Source: Draconibacterium orientale
GTDB lineage: Bacteria > Bacteroidota > Bacteroidia > Bacteroidales > UBA12170
Reading direction: 5' to 3'
DNA: 34,718 nucleotides
NCBI GenBank assembly: GCA_020718205.1
Contig: DYSN01000029.1
Location: forward strand, 1 to 34,718
A program made the position numbers and the translations under genes. This document shows positions 8,417 to 17,002 of this stretch, one piece after another. Each line of letters opens with the position of its first letter. Positions within the stretch are counted from its first letter, which is position 1. The notes beneath the pieces are model-generated. The model was given only the letters and a program-made list of their open reading frames with translations. It did no database searches and had not been told where the DNA came from.

Positions 8417-10267
8417 TTAATTTTTTAGCTGTTCAAATCTACCCTTTATTTCATTCATAAAATACGCACCTTGAGAAGGGGAACTCATCAACTCTTCATA
8501 TACTTTTTCAGGCACATTAGCATACTGATAAATAGCACCGTGATGAAACTCAATTTCTAAAATGCATGCTTCTTTATCGTAGCCAACAGCAGCAATATTT
8601 GAAGATGCCACTGGAATTCGTTTAATTTTTGTTTCCCTTTCTTCCGTAAGGATAGTAAGCAGTTTTTTGCCCAATTCAGTGGTAAAGTATTGTTGATTTT
8701 TGCTAGTTGGCTTATTAGGCAATGTCAGGTTTAGCCAGCCCGCTTCAATGAGGGGTTTTATATGATGATTGTAATTTTTGGTGTTTTTATAAAGCCCGAT
8801 TTTCTCAAATATTTCATCTTTTGATTTTGGCTCCTGACAATAATTTAAAATATCTCTAATTGTTGAGCTTATTCTTTCCTTAATGTGTTCTTTATCTTGG
8901 TCTCCAATCTCAGAGACCAAGAGACTAAGATAAGGATTAATGTCGTTTATGTTCTTGAATTTCTGTATGTTATCTTCGTCTCTTCTTAGGTCATCTTCCT
9001 GACCTAAGATGGATTCAGCGAGCGGATGAATGGGAAGAATACACAAAAAATAAGCATTGTTTTCATCCGTCTCAAAAACAGGCGGTGGTGAACCGTTTTC
9101 TTCCAAGCTGTTGTGAATAATCGGTAAGCCTGTTCCTCTGCCTTCCGTGAGTTTCAGCTCCTTCAAAAAACCTCCAATTTTTCGGTTTCTATACTCTCGT
9201 GCTACTACTCTTTGTTTTTTCAGCATAGCTTGATTAATTGGTGGCATCGGACCTGGAAAACTTAATATTTCAATTTTATCTTTATGTATTTGAATCTCCA
9301 CAGGGTTTTCGCGTTCATAACTTTTATGATAAACTGCATTGACTACAGCTTCTTCAATAGCCTGAAAGGGATAATTGAAAAAACGTATTGATTCGGCTTG
9401 TTTAGCGGATTTAACCACCAATTCTTCTACAATGTTGGTTTTAAAATACTGTAAAACATCCCTAATCTGCTGTATAATAGAGCCAATGAATATTTTTTCG
9501 GTATAGTCTTTACCAACTTTATTTTTGTGGATTACCAAATCAATTTTTGCTCCTGAAAAGAATTTTTCGGGGTTTTCATTAAACAAAAGTAATCCGGCAT
9601 TTGTAGGGCGTAATAATTCGTCGGGACCTTTAGCTATCATTAAATGTCTGCATAATTCAGAAAATGGAATTTTTGTACTCACTTCATATAGGGAACTCCT
9701 CACTTCTTTTAAATAGTTTTGAATCAAACGTAAACTCAAATCATCTAGGGGAGCTGTTTGATTGATTCGGTCATCAAAAGGGATACGTGCCGTGAGTTCA
9801 ATAAGTCGTCTTTCATCATCGGAACCATCTTTAACTTTTACCGTTTTAGAACCATGTTTGATAAACATTGCTCTTTCTGTTCTTTTTTCACTTAAGCTAA
9901 TAGGTGCTTTGTAGGGTCTGTTATCCCCAGCGGGGGAAAACACAACCAATATGTGCTTTCCGTTTATTAAATATGGCTGAAAAACAGGAATATAAACAGG
10001 ACTTAATTTATAGGCCAGTTCAATCAATTTTTTTTGGATGGCATCCAACTCTTGAACCTGTAAACCAATTGGGGGCAACTTGGCTTTCCCATTTTCTTCT
10101 TCAACTCCAATAATGACATAACCTCCATCCCAATTGTTAATATCATTGGCGTATGCACATAAAGTATGAATAATATCCTCAGGATTCCATCCTTTTTTCA
10201 ACTCAATCCGATCCCATTCAACCGTATTGCCGTGCAGTAATTCATCTATGTTTATAGGTAATGCCAT
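8417..10267 (-). CDS. Schlafen/AlbA_2-HATPase protein with C-terminal KTSC domain
   Basis: This 616-residue cytoplasmic protein has an AlbA_2 (Schlafen-like, putative DNA/RNA-binding) domain at about 1-160 (RIELKKGW, GGYVIIGVEE). A GHKL-type HATPase_c_4 domain spans about 300-410 (AIEEAVVNAVYHKSY, GPMPP, GRGTGLPII), the arrangement often labelled RecG-like or putative transcriptional regulator. A winged-helix stretch covers about 470-540 (IRDILNYCQEPKSKDEIFEKIG). The end is a KTSC domain (about 550-612; SSNIAAVGYD, LEIEFHHGAIYQYANVP, YEELMSSPSQGAYF), a small module linked to nucleic-acid metabolism proteins. It lies 7 bases behind the 61-residue gene and is likely co-transcribed with the XRE regulator. 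It could be a regulator or a defence protein. Function is not shown. Confidence 0.8.
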   Translation of the reverse strand: MALPINIDELLHGNTVEWDRIELKKGWNPEDIIHTLCAYANDINNWDGGYVIIGVEEENGKAKLPPIGLQVQELDAIQKKLIELAYKLSPVYIPVFQPYLINGKHILVVFSPAGDNRPYKAPISLSEKRTERAMFIKHGSKTVKVKDGSDDERRLIELTARIPFDDRINQTAPLDDLSLRLIQNYLKEVRSSLYEVSTKIPFSELCRHLMIAKGPDELLRPTNAGLLLFNENPEKFFSGAKIDLVIHKNKVGKDYTEKIFIGSIIQQIRDVLQYFKTNIVEELVVKSAKQAESIRFFNYPFQAIEEAVVNAVYHKSYERENPVEIQIHKDKIEILSFPGPMPPINQAMLKKQRVVAREYRNRKIGGFLKELKLTEGRGTGLPIIHNSLEENGSPPPVFETDENNAYFLCILPIHPLAESILGQEDDLRRDEDNIQKFKNINDINPYLSLLVSEIGDQDKEHIKERISSTIRDILNYCQEPKSKDEIFEKIGLYKNTKNYNHHIKPLIEAGWLNLTLPNKPTSKNQQYFTTELGKKLLTILTEERETKIKRIPVASSNIAAVGYDKEACILEIEFHHGAIYQYANVPEKVYEELMSSPSQGAYFMNEIKGRFEQLKN

Positions 10268-10274
10268 TTTCTAA

Positions 10275-10460
10275 TTATGCCAAATTTAAATTCAATACCA
10301 GCCCTTTTGGTAGTTTTTCGTCGAACCAATGCCAAATATCAAACCGATAAGTTCCTTTTTCCCAACTATAGAAATCAACTTCAATTTCATCAGCCAAATT
10401 AATTGGAATATCTTCAAATTCTTCCCACATTCTTTTAAGCTCTGTCGTTTTTATTTCCAT
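10275..10460 (-). CDS. Small acidic protein of unknown function
   Basis: The 61-residue protein is acidic and rich in Trp: KRMWEEFEDIPINLADEIEVDF in outline, then DIWHWFDEKLP, with no signal peptide or membrane segment. Its ATG lies inside the last codons of the XRE regulator gene (26-base overlap), and it ends 7 bases before the Schlafen-like gene. Tight coupling on both sides supports a real translated gene. I recall similar short proteins in Bacteroidota genomes but no function. A role as a partner or modulator of one neighbour is possible from context only. Confidence 0.7.
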   Translation of the reverse strand: MEIKTTELKRMWEEFEDIPINLADEIEVDFYSWEKGTYRFDIWHWFDEKLPKGLVLNLNLA

Positions 10461-10761
10461 TTTTCGCTTTTAAATATTTTACTCTTTCCTCCGCTACCTT
10501 TAGTGCTTCAATACCCAAATCTTCGTTTTGAATTTCGTATAAAATCTTGTCGCTCAGAAAAGAAATCAGGAGTTCGTTAGGGTTGTGGTCGTATATGTTG
10601 GCAAGTTTAAGAACAATATCTTTTGTTATTTTTCTTTCACCGCGCTCCATTTTACTCAAAATAGCCACATCGATATCGAGTATTGCTGCAACTTTTCGCA
10701 AAGGCAGCTCTTTTTCCTCGCGTAGGGCTCTTAATTTCTTACCAATTGTTTCTGTTGACAT
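10435..10761 (-). CDS. XRE-family helix-turn-helix regulator
   Basis: Read from ATG 10761 this is a 108-residue protein. An N-terminal Cro/C1-type helix-turn-helix (about 5-60: GKKLRALREEKELPLRKVAA, LSKMERGERKITKDIVLKLA) is followed by a charged helical tail ending in lysines. An upstream ATG at 10776 would add five residues (MSKET). I prefer 10761 because the -7 box at 10791-10784 predicts transcription start at about 10777, and the other genes here start about 20-25 bases after the box. A perfect palindrome covers the upstream ATG, which suggests autorepression. It heads the three-gene cassette with the 61-residue and Schlafen-like proteins and is probably their regulator. Confidence 0.85.
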   Translation of the reverse strand: MSTETIGKKLRALREEKELPLRKVAAILDIDVAILSKMERGERKITKDIVLKLANIYDHNPNELLISFLSDKILYEIQNEDLGIEALKVAEERVKYLKAKNGNKNDRA

Positions 10762-10767
10762 TGTTTC

Positions 10768-10791
10768 TTTTGACATAATTTGTCAAAAATA
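10768..10791 (-). promoter_or_regulatory. Palindromic operator overlapping the -7 box of the XRE cassette
   Basis: TTTTGACA (10768-10775) and TGTCAAAA (10781-10788) are perfect 8-base inverted arms separated by 5 bases. The right arm overlaps TATTTTTG (minus strand, 10791-10784), a perfect match to TAnnTTTG. The predicted transcription start falls at the centre of the palindrome. A further TTGACA half-site lies at 10755-10760. This is a classic place for autorepression by the XRE protein. Confidence 0.6.
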
Positions 10792-11009
10792 GAAAATGTT
10801 TTTGAATTTTCTCCTATGTCTCTAAATTCTTTTCTTAATTTTTTTGAGCGGAGATATACATTGTTTTAAATCCTTTTTCGCAAAAACTCAATAAAAATTT
10901 CTGCATTTTGACTCTGGCACACTCAATTTGGTGTCCAAAAATATTTTTAAGTCATAGATATATTGATAGTTGCAAAATGTTAAACCAAATATTGTCGAAG
11001 TCAGTAAAC
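10792..11009. other. AT-rich gap between the XRE cassette and gdhA
   Basis: Non-coding stretch between the cassette promoter and the gdhA terminator. I see no gene, tRNA or strong structure in it. Confidence 0.5.
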
Positions 11010-11036
11010 AAAAAAACCTGCCCCAAAGGACAGGTT
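11010..11036 (-). terminator. Intrinsic terminator of gdhA
   Basis: On the minus strand AACCTGTCC and GGGCAGGTT form a 9-base stem (one T-G pair) with a 4-base loop, followed by a run of T. It lies about 45 bases after the gdhA stop. Confidence 0.85.
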
Positions 11037-11080
11037 TTCAAATGTGTTTATAGTGTTGTTTAAGATTACAACCAAAAGAA

Positions 11081-12436
11081 TTATACCACCCCCTGAGCTA
11101 TCATGGCATCGGCTACTTTTACGAAGCCGGCAATATTGGCGCCCACCAAATAGTTTACATAACCATCGGGCATGGTTCCGTGTTTGCGGCAGGCCTGATG
11201 AATGTTTTTCATAATCATGTGGAGTTTTTCGTCCACTTCTTCGGCGGTCCAGGAGAGTTTTATGGAGTTTTGGGTCATTTCGAGACCTGAGGTTGCTACA
11301 CCGCCTGCATTTACTGCTTTGCCGGGGGCGTAGAGAATTTTCGCATTTACGAAAACTTCTATAGCTTCCACATTACAAGGCATATTGGCGCCTTCGGCTA
11401 CGCAGATAACGCCATTGCTGACGAGGGTTTCAGCATCTTTTTGATCCACTTCGTTTTGGGTGGCGCAAGGCAGGGCAATATCCACTTTTTGCTCCCAGGG
11501 ACGGCGGTTGGCATAAAACTCGGCAGAAGGATATTTGTCGGCATAGGGCGAAACGATGTCCTGATTGGTGGCTCTGAGCTCGAGCATATAGTCGATTTTT
11601 TCGCCGCTGATTCCATCGGGATCGTAGATATAACCATCGGGGCCGGAGATGGTGACCACTTTGCCACCCAGCTGATTTACCTTGGTTACGGCTCCCCAGG
11701 CCACATTACCAAAACCACTGATGGCCACGGTTTTTCCTTCGAGAGTGAGACCTTTGGTGGCCAGCATTTCTTCCACAAAATATACGGCACCATAGCCTGT
11801 TGCTTCGGGGCGGATGAGTGAACCACCATATTCAATGCCTTTTCCGGTAAGAACGCCGGTAAATTCATTTCTGATTCTTTTATATTGTCCGAACAAGTAA
11901 CCAATTTCGCGGCCACCCACGCCAATATCACCGGCAGGGACGTCGGTGTTGGGGCCAATATGGCGTTGAAGCTCAGTCATAAAGCTTTGGCAGAAATGCA
12001 TTACTTCGTTGTCTGATTTGCCTTTTGGATCGAAATCGGAGCCGCCTTTTCCACCGCCCATGGGCAATGTGGTGAGGCTGTTTTTGAGCACTTGTTCAAA
12101 GGCTAAGAATTTCAGAATGCCCAGATTTACAGTGGGATGAAAGCGCAATCCGCCTTTGTATGGACCTAAGGCAGAGTTCATTTCGATTCTAAAACCGCGA
12201 TTTATTTGAATATTTCCTTTATCGTCGATCCAGGGCACGCGGAACATGATGACTCTTTCGGGCTCAACCATCCGTTCCAGAATTTTGGCTTCTTTATATT
12301 GTGGATGTTCGTCGATGAATGGTATAAGTGTTTCTACTACTTCGTGTACAGCTTGGTGAAACTCAACTTCGGCAGGATTTGCAGCGATAACTTTGGCCAT
12401 GAAATCCTGAACTTTTTCTTCCATTTTCTTGTTCAT
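11081..12436 (-). CDS. gdhA: NADP-type glutamate dehydrogenase
   Basis: Reductively aminates 2-oxoglutarate with ammonium to glutamate (ammonium assimilation) in the cytoplasm. The 451-residue length fits the hexameric bacterial enzyme. Visible are the substrate site GPYKGGLRFHP (91-101), the catalytic lysine in PMGGGKGG (Lys130), the catalytic Asp in DVPAGDIGVGGREIG (Asp170), and the nucleotide-binding turn SGFGNVAWG (about 240-250). NADP use is inferred from resemblance to the GdhA class and not from a specific residue. It has its own terminator. Upstream, TATTTTAA at 12465-12458 is a weak -7 box, and two 10-base direct repeats at 12514-12544 may bind a regulator. Confidence 0.95.
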   Translation of the reverse strand: MNKKMEEKVQDFMAKVIAANPAEVEFHQAVHEVVETLIPFIDEHPQYKEAKILERMVEPERVIMFRVPWIDDKGNIQINRGFRIEMNSALGPYKGGLRFHPTVNLGILKFLAFEQVLKNSLTTLPMGGGKGGSDFDPKGKSDNEVMHFCQSFMTELQRHIGPNTDVPAGDIGVGGREIGYLFGQYKRIRNEFTGVLTGKGIEYGGSLIRPEATGYGAVYFVEEMLATKGLTLEGKTVAISGFGNVAWGAVTKVNQLGGKVVTISGPDGYIYDPDGISGEKIDYMLELRATNQDIVSPYADKYPSAEFYANRRPWEQKVDIALPCATQNEVDQKDAETLVSNGVICVAEGANMPCNVEAIEVFVNAKILYAPGKAVNAGGVATSGLEMTQNSIKLSWTAEEVDEKLHMIMKNIHQACRKHGTMPDGYVNYLVGANIAGFVKVADAMIAQGVV

Positions 12437-12513
12437 ATTAAATGTTTTTAGTTTCAGTTAAAATAGTTGACAATTTTACGAATATTTTACCGTACAGAAA
12501 CCTAAGTAATCCA

Positions 12514-12544
12514 TTTTTCAGGGGTTTACATGGGTTTTTCAGGG
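12514..12544. repeat. Paired direct repeats upstream of gdhA, two helical turns apart
   Basis: TTTTTCAGGG occurs at 12514-12523 and 12535-12544, start to start 21 bases, about two turns of B-DNA. They lie 78-108 bases upstream of the gdhA ATG, in a 176-base gap that holds no gene. The spacing suits tandem binding of a dimeric activator, but no factor is known. Confidence 0.35.
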
Positions 12545-12612
12545 AATCTCTTAATAAGTAAGACTCCAAAAAAAATAAATAAAATCAGGTAGTAGGGGTT
12601 TAGATTTTGATA

Positions 12613-15600
12613 TTAGAAAGGGTGCTGAAATGGAATGGTAAAATAGAAAGACGAACCTTTACCTAGTTCACTGTCTATCCAAATTTTTCCGCCCAGCAGT
12701 TCAACATAAGCTTTGGCAATTCCAAGCCCAAGGCCTGTTCCCTGACGAGCCAGTCGGTCATTGATTTCTGCCTGAATAAACCGTTCGAATATGGCATCGA
12801 AACGGTCTTTGGCCACACCAATGCCCGAGTCTTTTACGTAAAGCAAATATTCTGTTTCCTTTTTGGTATAGCCAAATTCCACAAATCCGGTATCGGTATA
12901 TTTGAGTGCATTCTTTACAAGGTTAGTGATGATGGCATCGAGTTTGAATTTGTCGGTTATCAATTGCTCATCATCGGAATTTTCAGGAAGAATTAAACGC
13001 AAGTCTATCAATTTTATGTCAGCTTCAGGTTTAAAGGATTCGAAAATTTCGATGAAAATAGAGTTGAGAATCGTTGTTTCCAGATTGCAAGTCATTAATC
13101 CGGCTTCTATTTTCGAGATGTCGATAATATTGTTGAGAATATTAAGCATTCTGAGGCCGTTTTTTTCAATGATGTTGACAAAGCCTAGTTTTTCGTCGTC
13201 GGAAAAGCCAGCATCTTTCAGCAAGTAGGCAAACCCCAAAATGCCATTCATGGGGGTACGAATCTCGTGACTCATATTGGCTAAGAAAGCCGATTTAAGC
13301 CGATCGCTTTCTTCGGCTTTATCTTTGGCGATGGACAGGTCGCTGTTCAGAATGGTGAGTTTATCGTTTTGTTCGATGAGCTGATTGGTAAGTAGTTTAT
13401 TTTCAGTAATATCATGGCTAATCCCAATGATTCTATACACGCGACCCGAGCTATTTTTCAGGGGAATAAGTTGGGTGAGCATTTTAAGGTTCAGGGGGCC
13501 ATAGTTGATTTCTTCTTCGTATGCAATGAGATGCCCGGCTTCGATGCAGAGTTCATATTTAACTCTAAACTGATTGAACAAATAGGGGGGAATACATTCA
13601 TCAATGTATTGGCCTTCGAATTGCTTTACGTTACCTATATATTTTTCTTCCGCAGGATTGAAAGTGACCACTTTATATCGCTGGTCTTCAGTTACTTCGT
13701 AAATAAAAATGACATCGCGGCTGTTTTCGAAAATCTGTCGGTATTTTTCTTCATTTTCCTCCGCTTTTTCTTTGGCAGCTATGCTTTCCATTTCCGCCAT
13801 TTTGCGGCTGGTGATATCGATTATAAAGCCATCAATGAGCAATTCATTGGTTTCGGCATCAGTGATTAGACGGCTGTAAATGGCTACCCAAATAATGGTT
13901 TCATCCTGCTTAATAAATTGGGTGTGGTAATCGTTTACAATTTTCGCGTCTTTCAGATATTCAACATATTTATCTCTTTTTTCCGGGAAAAGCCAAATTT
14001 GGGAGTCGGGACGGTTGATGAACCGGAAGGCAGCTTCTATGGAGTCGAACCCCAAAATTTGCATCAATGCGCGATTCATATGGATCACATTGCCCGCCAA
14101 ATCGGTTCTGAAGATGCCTTCTACAGCGTTGTCGAAAAGGAACCGATACATTTTTTCGCTTTTCTCGGCAGCTTCTTTGGCTCGTCCCAACTCGATTTCA
14201 TCTTGTTTTCGTTTGGTGGTGTCTCTACCAAAGCAGGAAACTCCAACCACTTCTTTTTCTATGAAAATAGGGTTTAGGGATAGCTGCAAATATTTTTCGA
14301 TGCCATTAACAACCAGTCGATCTTCAAAGGTAAAGGATTCGTTGTTGAAGGCACGCTCGTAAAGACTTTGCCAATAGAATCGATATTTTTTTGGAAGTAT
14401 TTGCAACTTGTTATCGCCGGCGTTTAATTCGATTCCGAAATTATCTAAATAAGCCTGCCGCATATTCATGTTGATATAGAGCAGGTTATAATCGCGGTCG
14501 ATGGCCCAGATAAAATCGGCGTTGTTTTCGATAATCGATTCCAGATTGGCTCGTTCGAGTTCGGCTGTTTCTTTGGCTCTTAATAAATCGTTTTCCTTAT
14601 CCACCCGGGTCATTATATTTGTAATGAGCTGAGCATATACCTGAAACAATTGTTGTTCCTGAATACTAAACTCATGTTGCGATTTAGGCATGTCGAATCC
14701 GATGAACCCCACGCATTCTTTTTTCTTCATCAGCGGAACGGTGAGAATGCTTTCCACTTTCTGTATTTTCATTATATGGAGAAGTGCTTCGTTGTTTATT
14801 TCGGACGGACTTTTTATATGAACCGTCTTTCCCTTTTTATGGAGTTTAATAAATTCGTTGAATGGTTCCAGATTGATATTTAACAGCTCCTTGCGATATG
14901 ATTTTACACCATTATTGCACCATTCAAAATTATTTTTGGCGGTTTTATTGGTAAAATCATATACAAATATATAGGACCGGTCGGCATTTACAAATTTTCC
15001 TATTCGTGCCAGCGAATAGTTTATGGCTTGAATGATGTCTTTAAAATGGATATTAATGAATTGAGAAGAGAACTCAACCAGCAGGTTTCTGAGGTCTGTT
15101 TCATATTCCAACCGGTTGTCTATTAAGACTTTTTGGCTAATATCATGCGAAACGGTGAGAATTCCGAGTTTTCCATCGGGCAATAGGATGGATGTTTCGT
15201 GCAGAAGTACAGTGCAGGTGGAGCCGTCTTTCTTGTAGTTGAGAACCTGGAGCTCTAAGGAGCTGCCGTTTAAAATATGTTGGATATTGGCATCGATGAG
15301 TGGAATATTTTCGGGAGCTGAAACCATACTGATATGCCGCCCCAGCATTTCCTGTTTGCTGTATTGAAGCATGTTTTCTATCTCTTGATTGGCTTCGAGT
15401 ATGATCCCGTTTTTATCGAGTAGAAAAATGCCGATGGGTGAAAAATCAAAAAGTGTTTTGTAGGTTATTTTGCTGTGAGTCAGCGATTTTTCTGTGAGTT
15501 TTTGGCTGGTATTCTCGAAATCTACTCCATAGGCTTTTATGAGCTCCCCAATGCTGTTTCTGAGAAAAACAGCATTGGTACGGATGTATTTCATGATACC

Positions 15601-16008
15601 CGCTTCGGGGAAAATGCGAAATTCGGTAAAGAATTCGTTCGACGATTCAAGGACATTTGAAATGGCATTTTTTAGATGTGGCAAATCCTTATGGTGTACC
15701 TTGCTCATGAAATCCTGTACCGTTGGCTCTGTTTCCATATCCAAACCATACAGATGCGCCATCCAATTGTCCACATGAAATTTTCCGGTTAAAAAATCGA
15801 ATTCCCAAACCCCAAAATTGGCGGAATCGGCTGCCAATCGCATGCAAATATTTCTCTTTTCGATGGTTTCTTCCAAATCCCGAAATCGCGAATTATCGAC
15901 TGCTGAGCCATGGGCATCTAAAATCTGCCTTTCGGCCAGAATTTTTCGCAGCCTTTCGTTCTCCTCGCGGAGTTTTTGAAGCTCATCAAAGTGGGGTTCA
16001 GTTGTCAT
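12613..16008 (-). CDS. Soluble multi-PAS/GAF sensor histidine kinase
   Basis: A cytoplasmic sensor kinase of 1131 residues from ATG 16008. An N-terminal coiled coil (LQKLREENERLRK) is followed by two PAS domains, a GAF domain (ESILTVPLMKKKECVGFIGF), three more PAS domains and a HisKA dimerisation domain. The H-box is FLANMSHEIRTPMNG, with the phosphorylated His encoded at 13269-13267. The HATPase_c domain has an N box (NLVKNALKYTD), G1 (KDSGIGVAKDRFD) and G2 (GTGLGLGIAKAYVELLGG). No membrane segment and no receiver domain are present, and no response regulator gene lies beside it, so its partner is elsewhere. An upstream in-frame ATG at 16119 would add 37 basic residues. I prefer 16008 because a -7 box lies between the two. 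Confidence 0.9.
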   Translation of the reverse strand: MTTEPHFDELQKLREENERLRKILAERQILDAHGSAVDNSRFRDLEETIEKRNICMRLAADSANFGVWEFDFLTGKFHVDNWMAHLYGLDMETEPTVQDFMSKVHHKDLPHLKNAISNVLESSNEFFTEFRIFPEAGIMKYIRTNAVFLRNSIGELIKAYGVDFENTSQKLTEKSLTHSKITYKTLFDFSPIGIFLLDKNGIILEANQEIENMLQYSKQEMLGRHISMVSAPENIPLIDANIQHILNGSSLELQVLNYKKDGSTCTVLLHETSILLPDGKLGILTVSHDISQKVLIDNRLEYETDLRNLLVEFSSQFINIHFKDIIQAINYSLARIGKFVNADRSYIFVYDFTNKTAKNNFEWCNNGVKSYRKELLNINLEPFNEFIKLHKKGKTVHIKSPSEINNEALLHIMKIQKVESILTVPLMKKKECVGFIGFDMPKSQHEFSIQEQQLFQVYAQLITNIMTRVDKENDLLRAKETAELERANLESIIENNADFIWAIDRDYNLLYINMNMRQAYLDNFGIELNAGDNKLQILPKKYRFYWQSLYERAFNNESFTFEDRLVVNGIEKYLQLSLNPIFIEKEVVGVSCFGRDTTKRKQDEIELGRAKEAAEKSEKMYRFLFDNAVEGIFRTDLAGNVIHMNRALMQILGFDSIEAAFRFINRPDSQIWLFPEKRDKYVEYLKDAKIVNDYHTQFIKQDETIIWVAIYSRLITDAETNELLIDGFIIDITSRKMAEMESIAAKEKAEENEEKYRQIFENSRDVIFIYEVTEDQRYKVVTFNPAEEKYIGNVKQFEGQYIDECIPPYLFNQFRVKYELCIEAGHLIAYEEEINYGPLNLKMLTQLIPLKNSSGRVYRIIGISHDITENKLLTNQLIEQNDKLTILNSDLSIAKDKAEESDRLKSAFLANMSHEIRTPMNGILGFAYLLKDAGFSDDEKLGFVNIIEKNGLRMLNILNNIIDISKIEAGLMTCNLETTILNSIFIEIFESFKPEADIKLIDLRLILPENSDDEQLITDKFKLDAIITNLVKNALKYTDTGFVEFGYTKKETEYLLYVKDSGIGVAKDRFDAIFERFIQAEINDRLARQGTGLGLGIAKAYVELLGGKIWIDSELGKGSSFYFTIPFQHPF

Positions 16009-16097
16009 GTTATTCAGTTTTCGCAATGGGTTGACCCGGGAAAACCAATAGAACCTGTGTTTAGATGCGTGTTTTCTATTCTCCCGAATTCGTTCAA

Positions 16098-16105
16098 CAA
16101 ATGTA
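16098..16105 (-). promoter_or_regulatory. Possible -7 box of the histidine kinase gene
   Basis: TACATTTG on the minus strand matches TAnnTTTG. It lies inside the longest reading frame and so argues for the shorter start at 16008, with a leader of about 80 bases. No good -33 box. Confidence 0.35.
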
Positions 16106-16183
16106 TTATTTTGTTTCAATAATGAGCTCTTTTACACCGATTTCGACCTAAATTTTTCCGGTTAAAACTCTTGTTTTATTCCA

Positions 16184-16217
16184 CAAAAAAAGCCATCCTT
16201 TTGAGGATGGTTTTTTT
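16184..16217. terminator. Bidirectional intrinsic terminator
   Basis: CCATCC (16193-16198) pairs with GGATGG (16205-16210) across 6 bases. An A run precedes it and a T run follows, so it works as a terminator on both strands. It ends the transcript of the barrel gene at 16235-16957. Confidence 0.8.
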
Positions 16218-16234
16218 CAGGTTATGCTTTGGTT

Positions 16235-16957
16235 TTATTCCCCAAAAAGAATATAGGCCACACCCACTTTAAATCCACCATAGGCATTGTGCGATGAGTT
16301 GTAAGTACCTTCGGTATCCGGAATCTGATATTCTGGTGCATTGATGTCTTTTACACCATAGCCAAAGTTGAGCGAAGCATCGATATATAGATTGTCGATA
16401 ACGATGATTCTGGCACCCAGCTCAATATTTACAACGATATCGGTTTTATTGTAACGGGCAGTTACATCGTCGGCGGGAATATTAAAAGGGATTCCGCCAA
16501 TAGTTTCGCCAGTTTGAGTATATGCTTCACCATCTTTAAGCCATTCCTGGTCGGCCTGACGCATGGAAGCAATTAAAACACCTACGCCTCCCAGAAAATT
16601 AACGGTATTTTCGCTGCTGCTGAAGCGCAACATCACTGGAATTACGCTGTATTTGTATTTCAGCTTTCTGGTGAAGTCGGAATCGTTGTAACTATCGGTA
16701 TATTTTTGGCCAAAATTGGTGAACCAGTAACCTGTGTACAATCCAATTTGTTCGGTAAAATTGTAGCCGGCATCGAAGCCAAAGGAACTGTTGAATGTGA
16801 GTGCATAGTCGTATTCATGACCATTTCCCCAGGTGTTTTGGTTTACTATACTGCTGCTCAGTGTCATAAAATTGGCTCCAAGGCTTAAACCTTTTTGCGC
16901 CATGACGAAAGGTGTGGTCAGGGCCAAAATCAATAATAATGTAATTAGTTTTTTCAT
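16235..16957 (-). CDS. Outer-membrane beta-barrel protein (PorT/OmpW-like size)
   Basis: The 240-residue protein has a clear signal peptide (MKKLITLLLILALTTPFVMA, cleavage near residue 20-21). It then runs as alternating beta strands: SLGANFMTL, SFGFDAGYNFTEQIGLYTGYWFTNFG, SVIPVMLRF, NFLGGVGVLIAS, and a final GGFKVGVAYILF. This is typical of the small 8-stranded barrels annotated as porin family or outer-membrane beta-barrel domain proteins in Bacteroidota. No ligand or partner is indicated. It stands alone between topB and the histidine kinase, with its own terminator downstream and a -7 box about 40 bases upstream. Confidence 0.8.
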   Translation of the reverse strand: MKKLITLLLILALTTPFVMAQKGLSLGANFMTLSSSIVNQNTWGNGHEYDYALTFNSSFGFDAGYNFTEQIGLYTGYWFTNFGQKYTDSYNDSDFTRKLKYKYSVIPVMLRFSSSENTVNFLGGVGVLIASMRQADQEWLKDGEAYTQTGETIGGIPFNIPADDVTARYNKTDIVVNIELGARIIVIDNLYIDASLNFGYGVKDINAPEYQIPDTEGTYNSSHNAYGGFKVGVAYILFGE

Positions 16958-16994
16958 GTGATTGTATTTTTGTTTTTTTGTGATTAAGCTGCTT

Positions 16995-17002
16995 CAAATA
17001 TA
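16995..17002 (-). promoter_or_regulatory. -7 box of the barrel gene
   Basis: TATATTTG on the minus strand matches TAnnTTTG. The predicted leader is about 30 bases. The remaining 200 bases up to topB hold no gene. A 7-base inverted pair ATGGGCT/AGCCCAT about 60 bases apart is probably chance. Confidence 0.4.
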
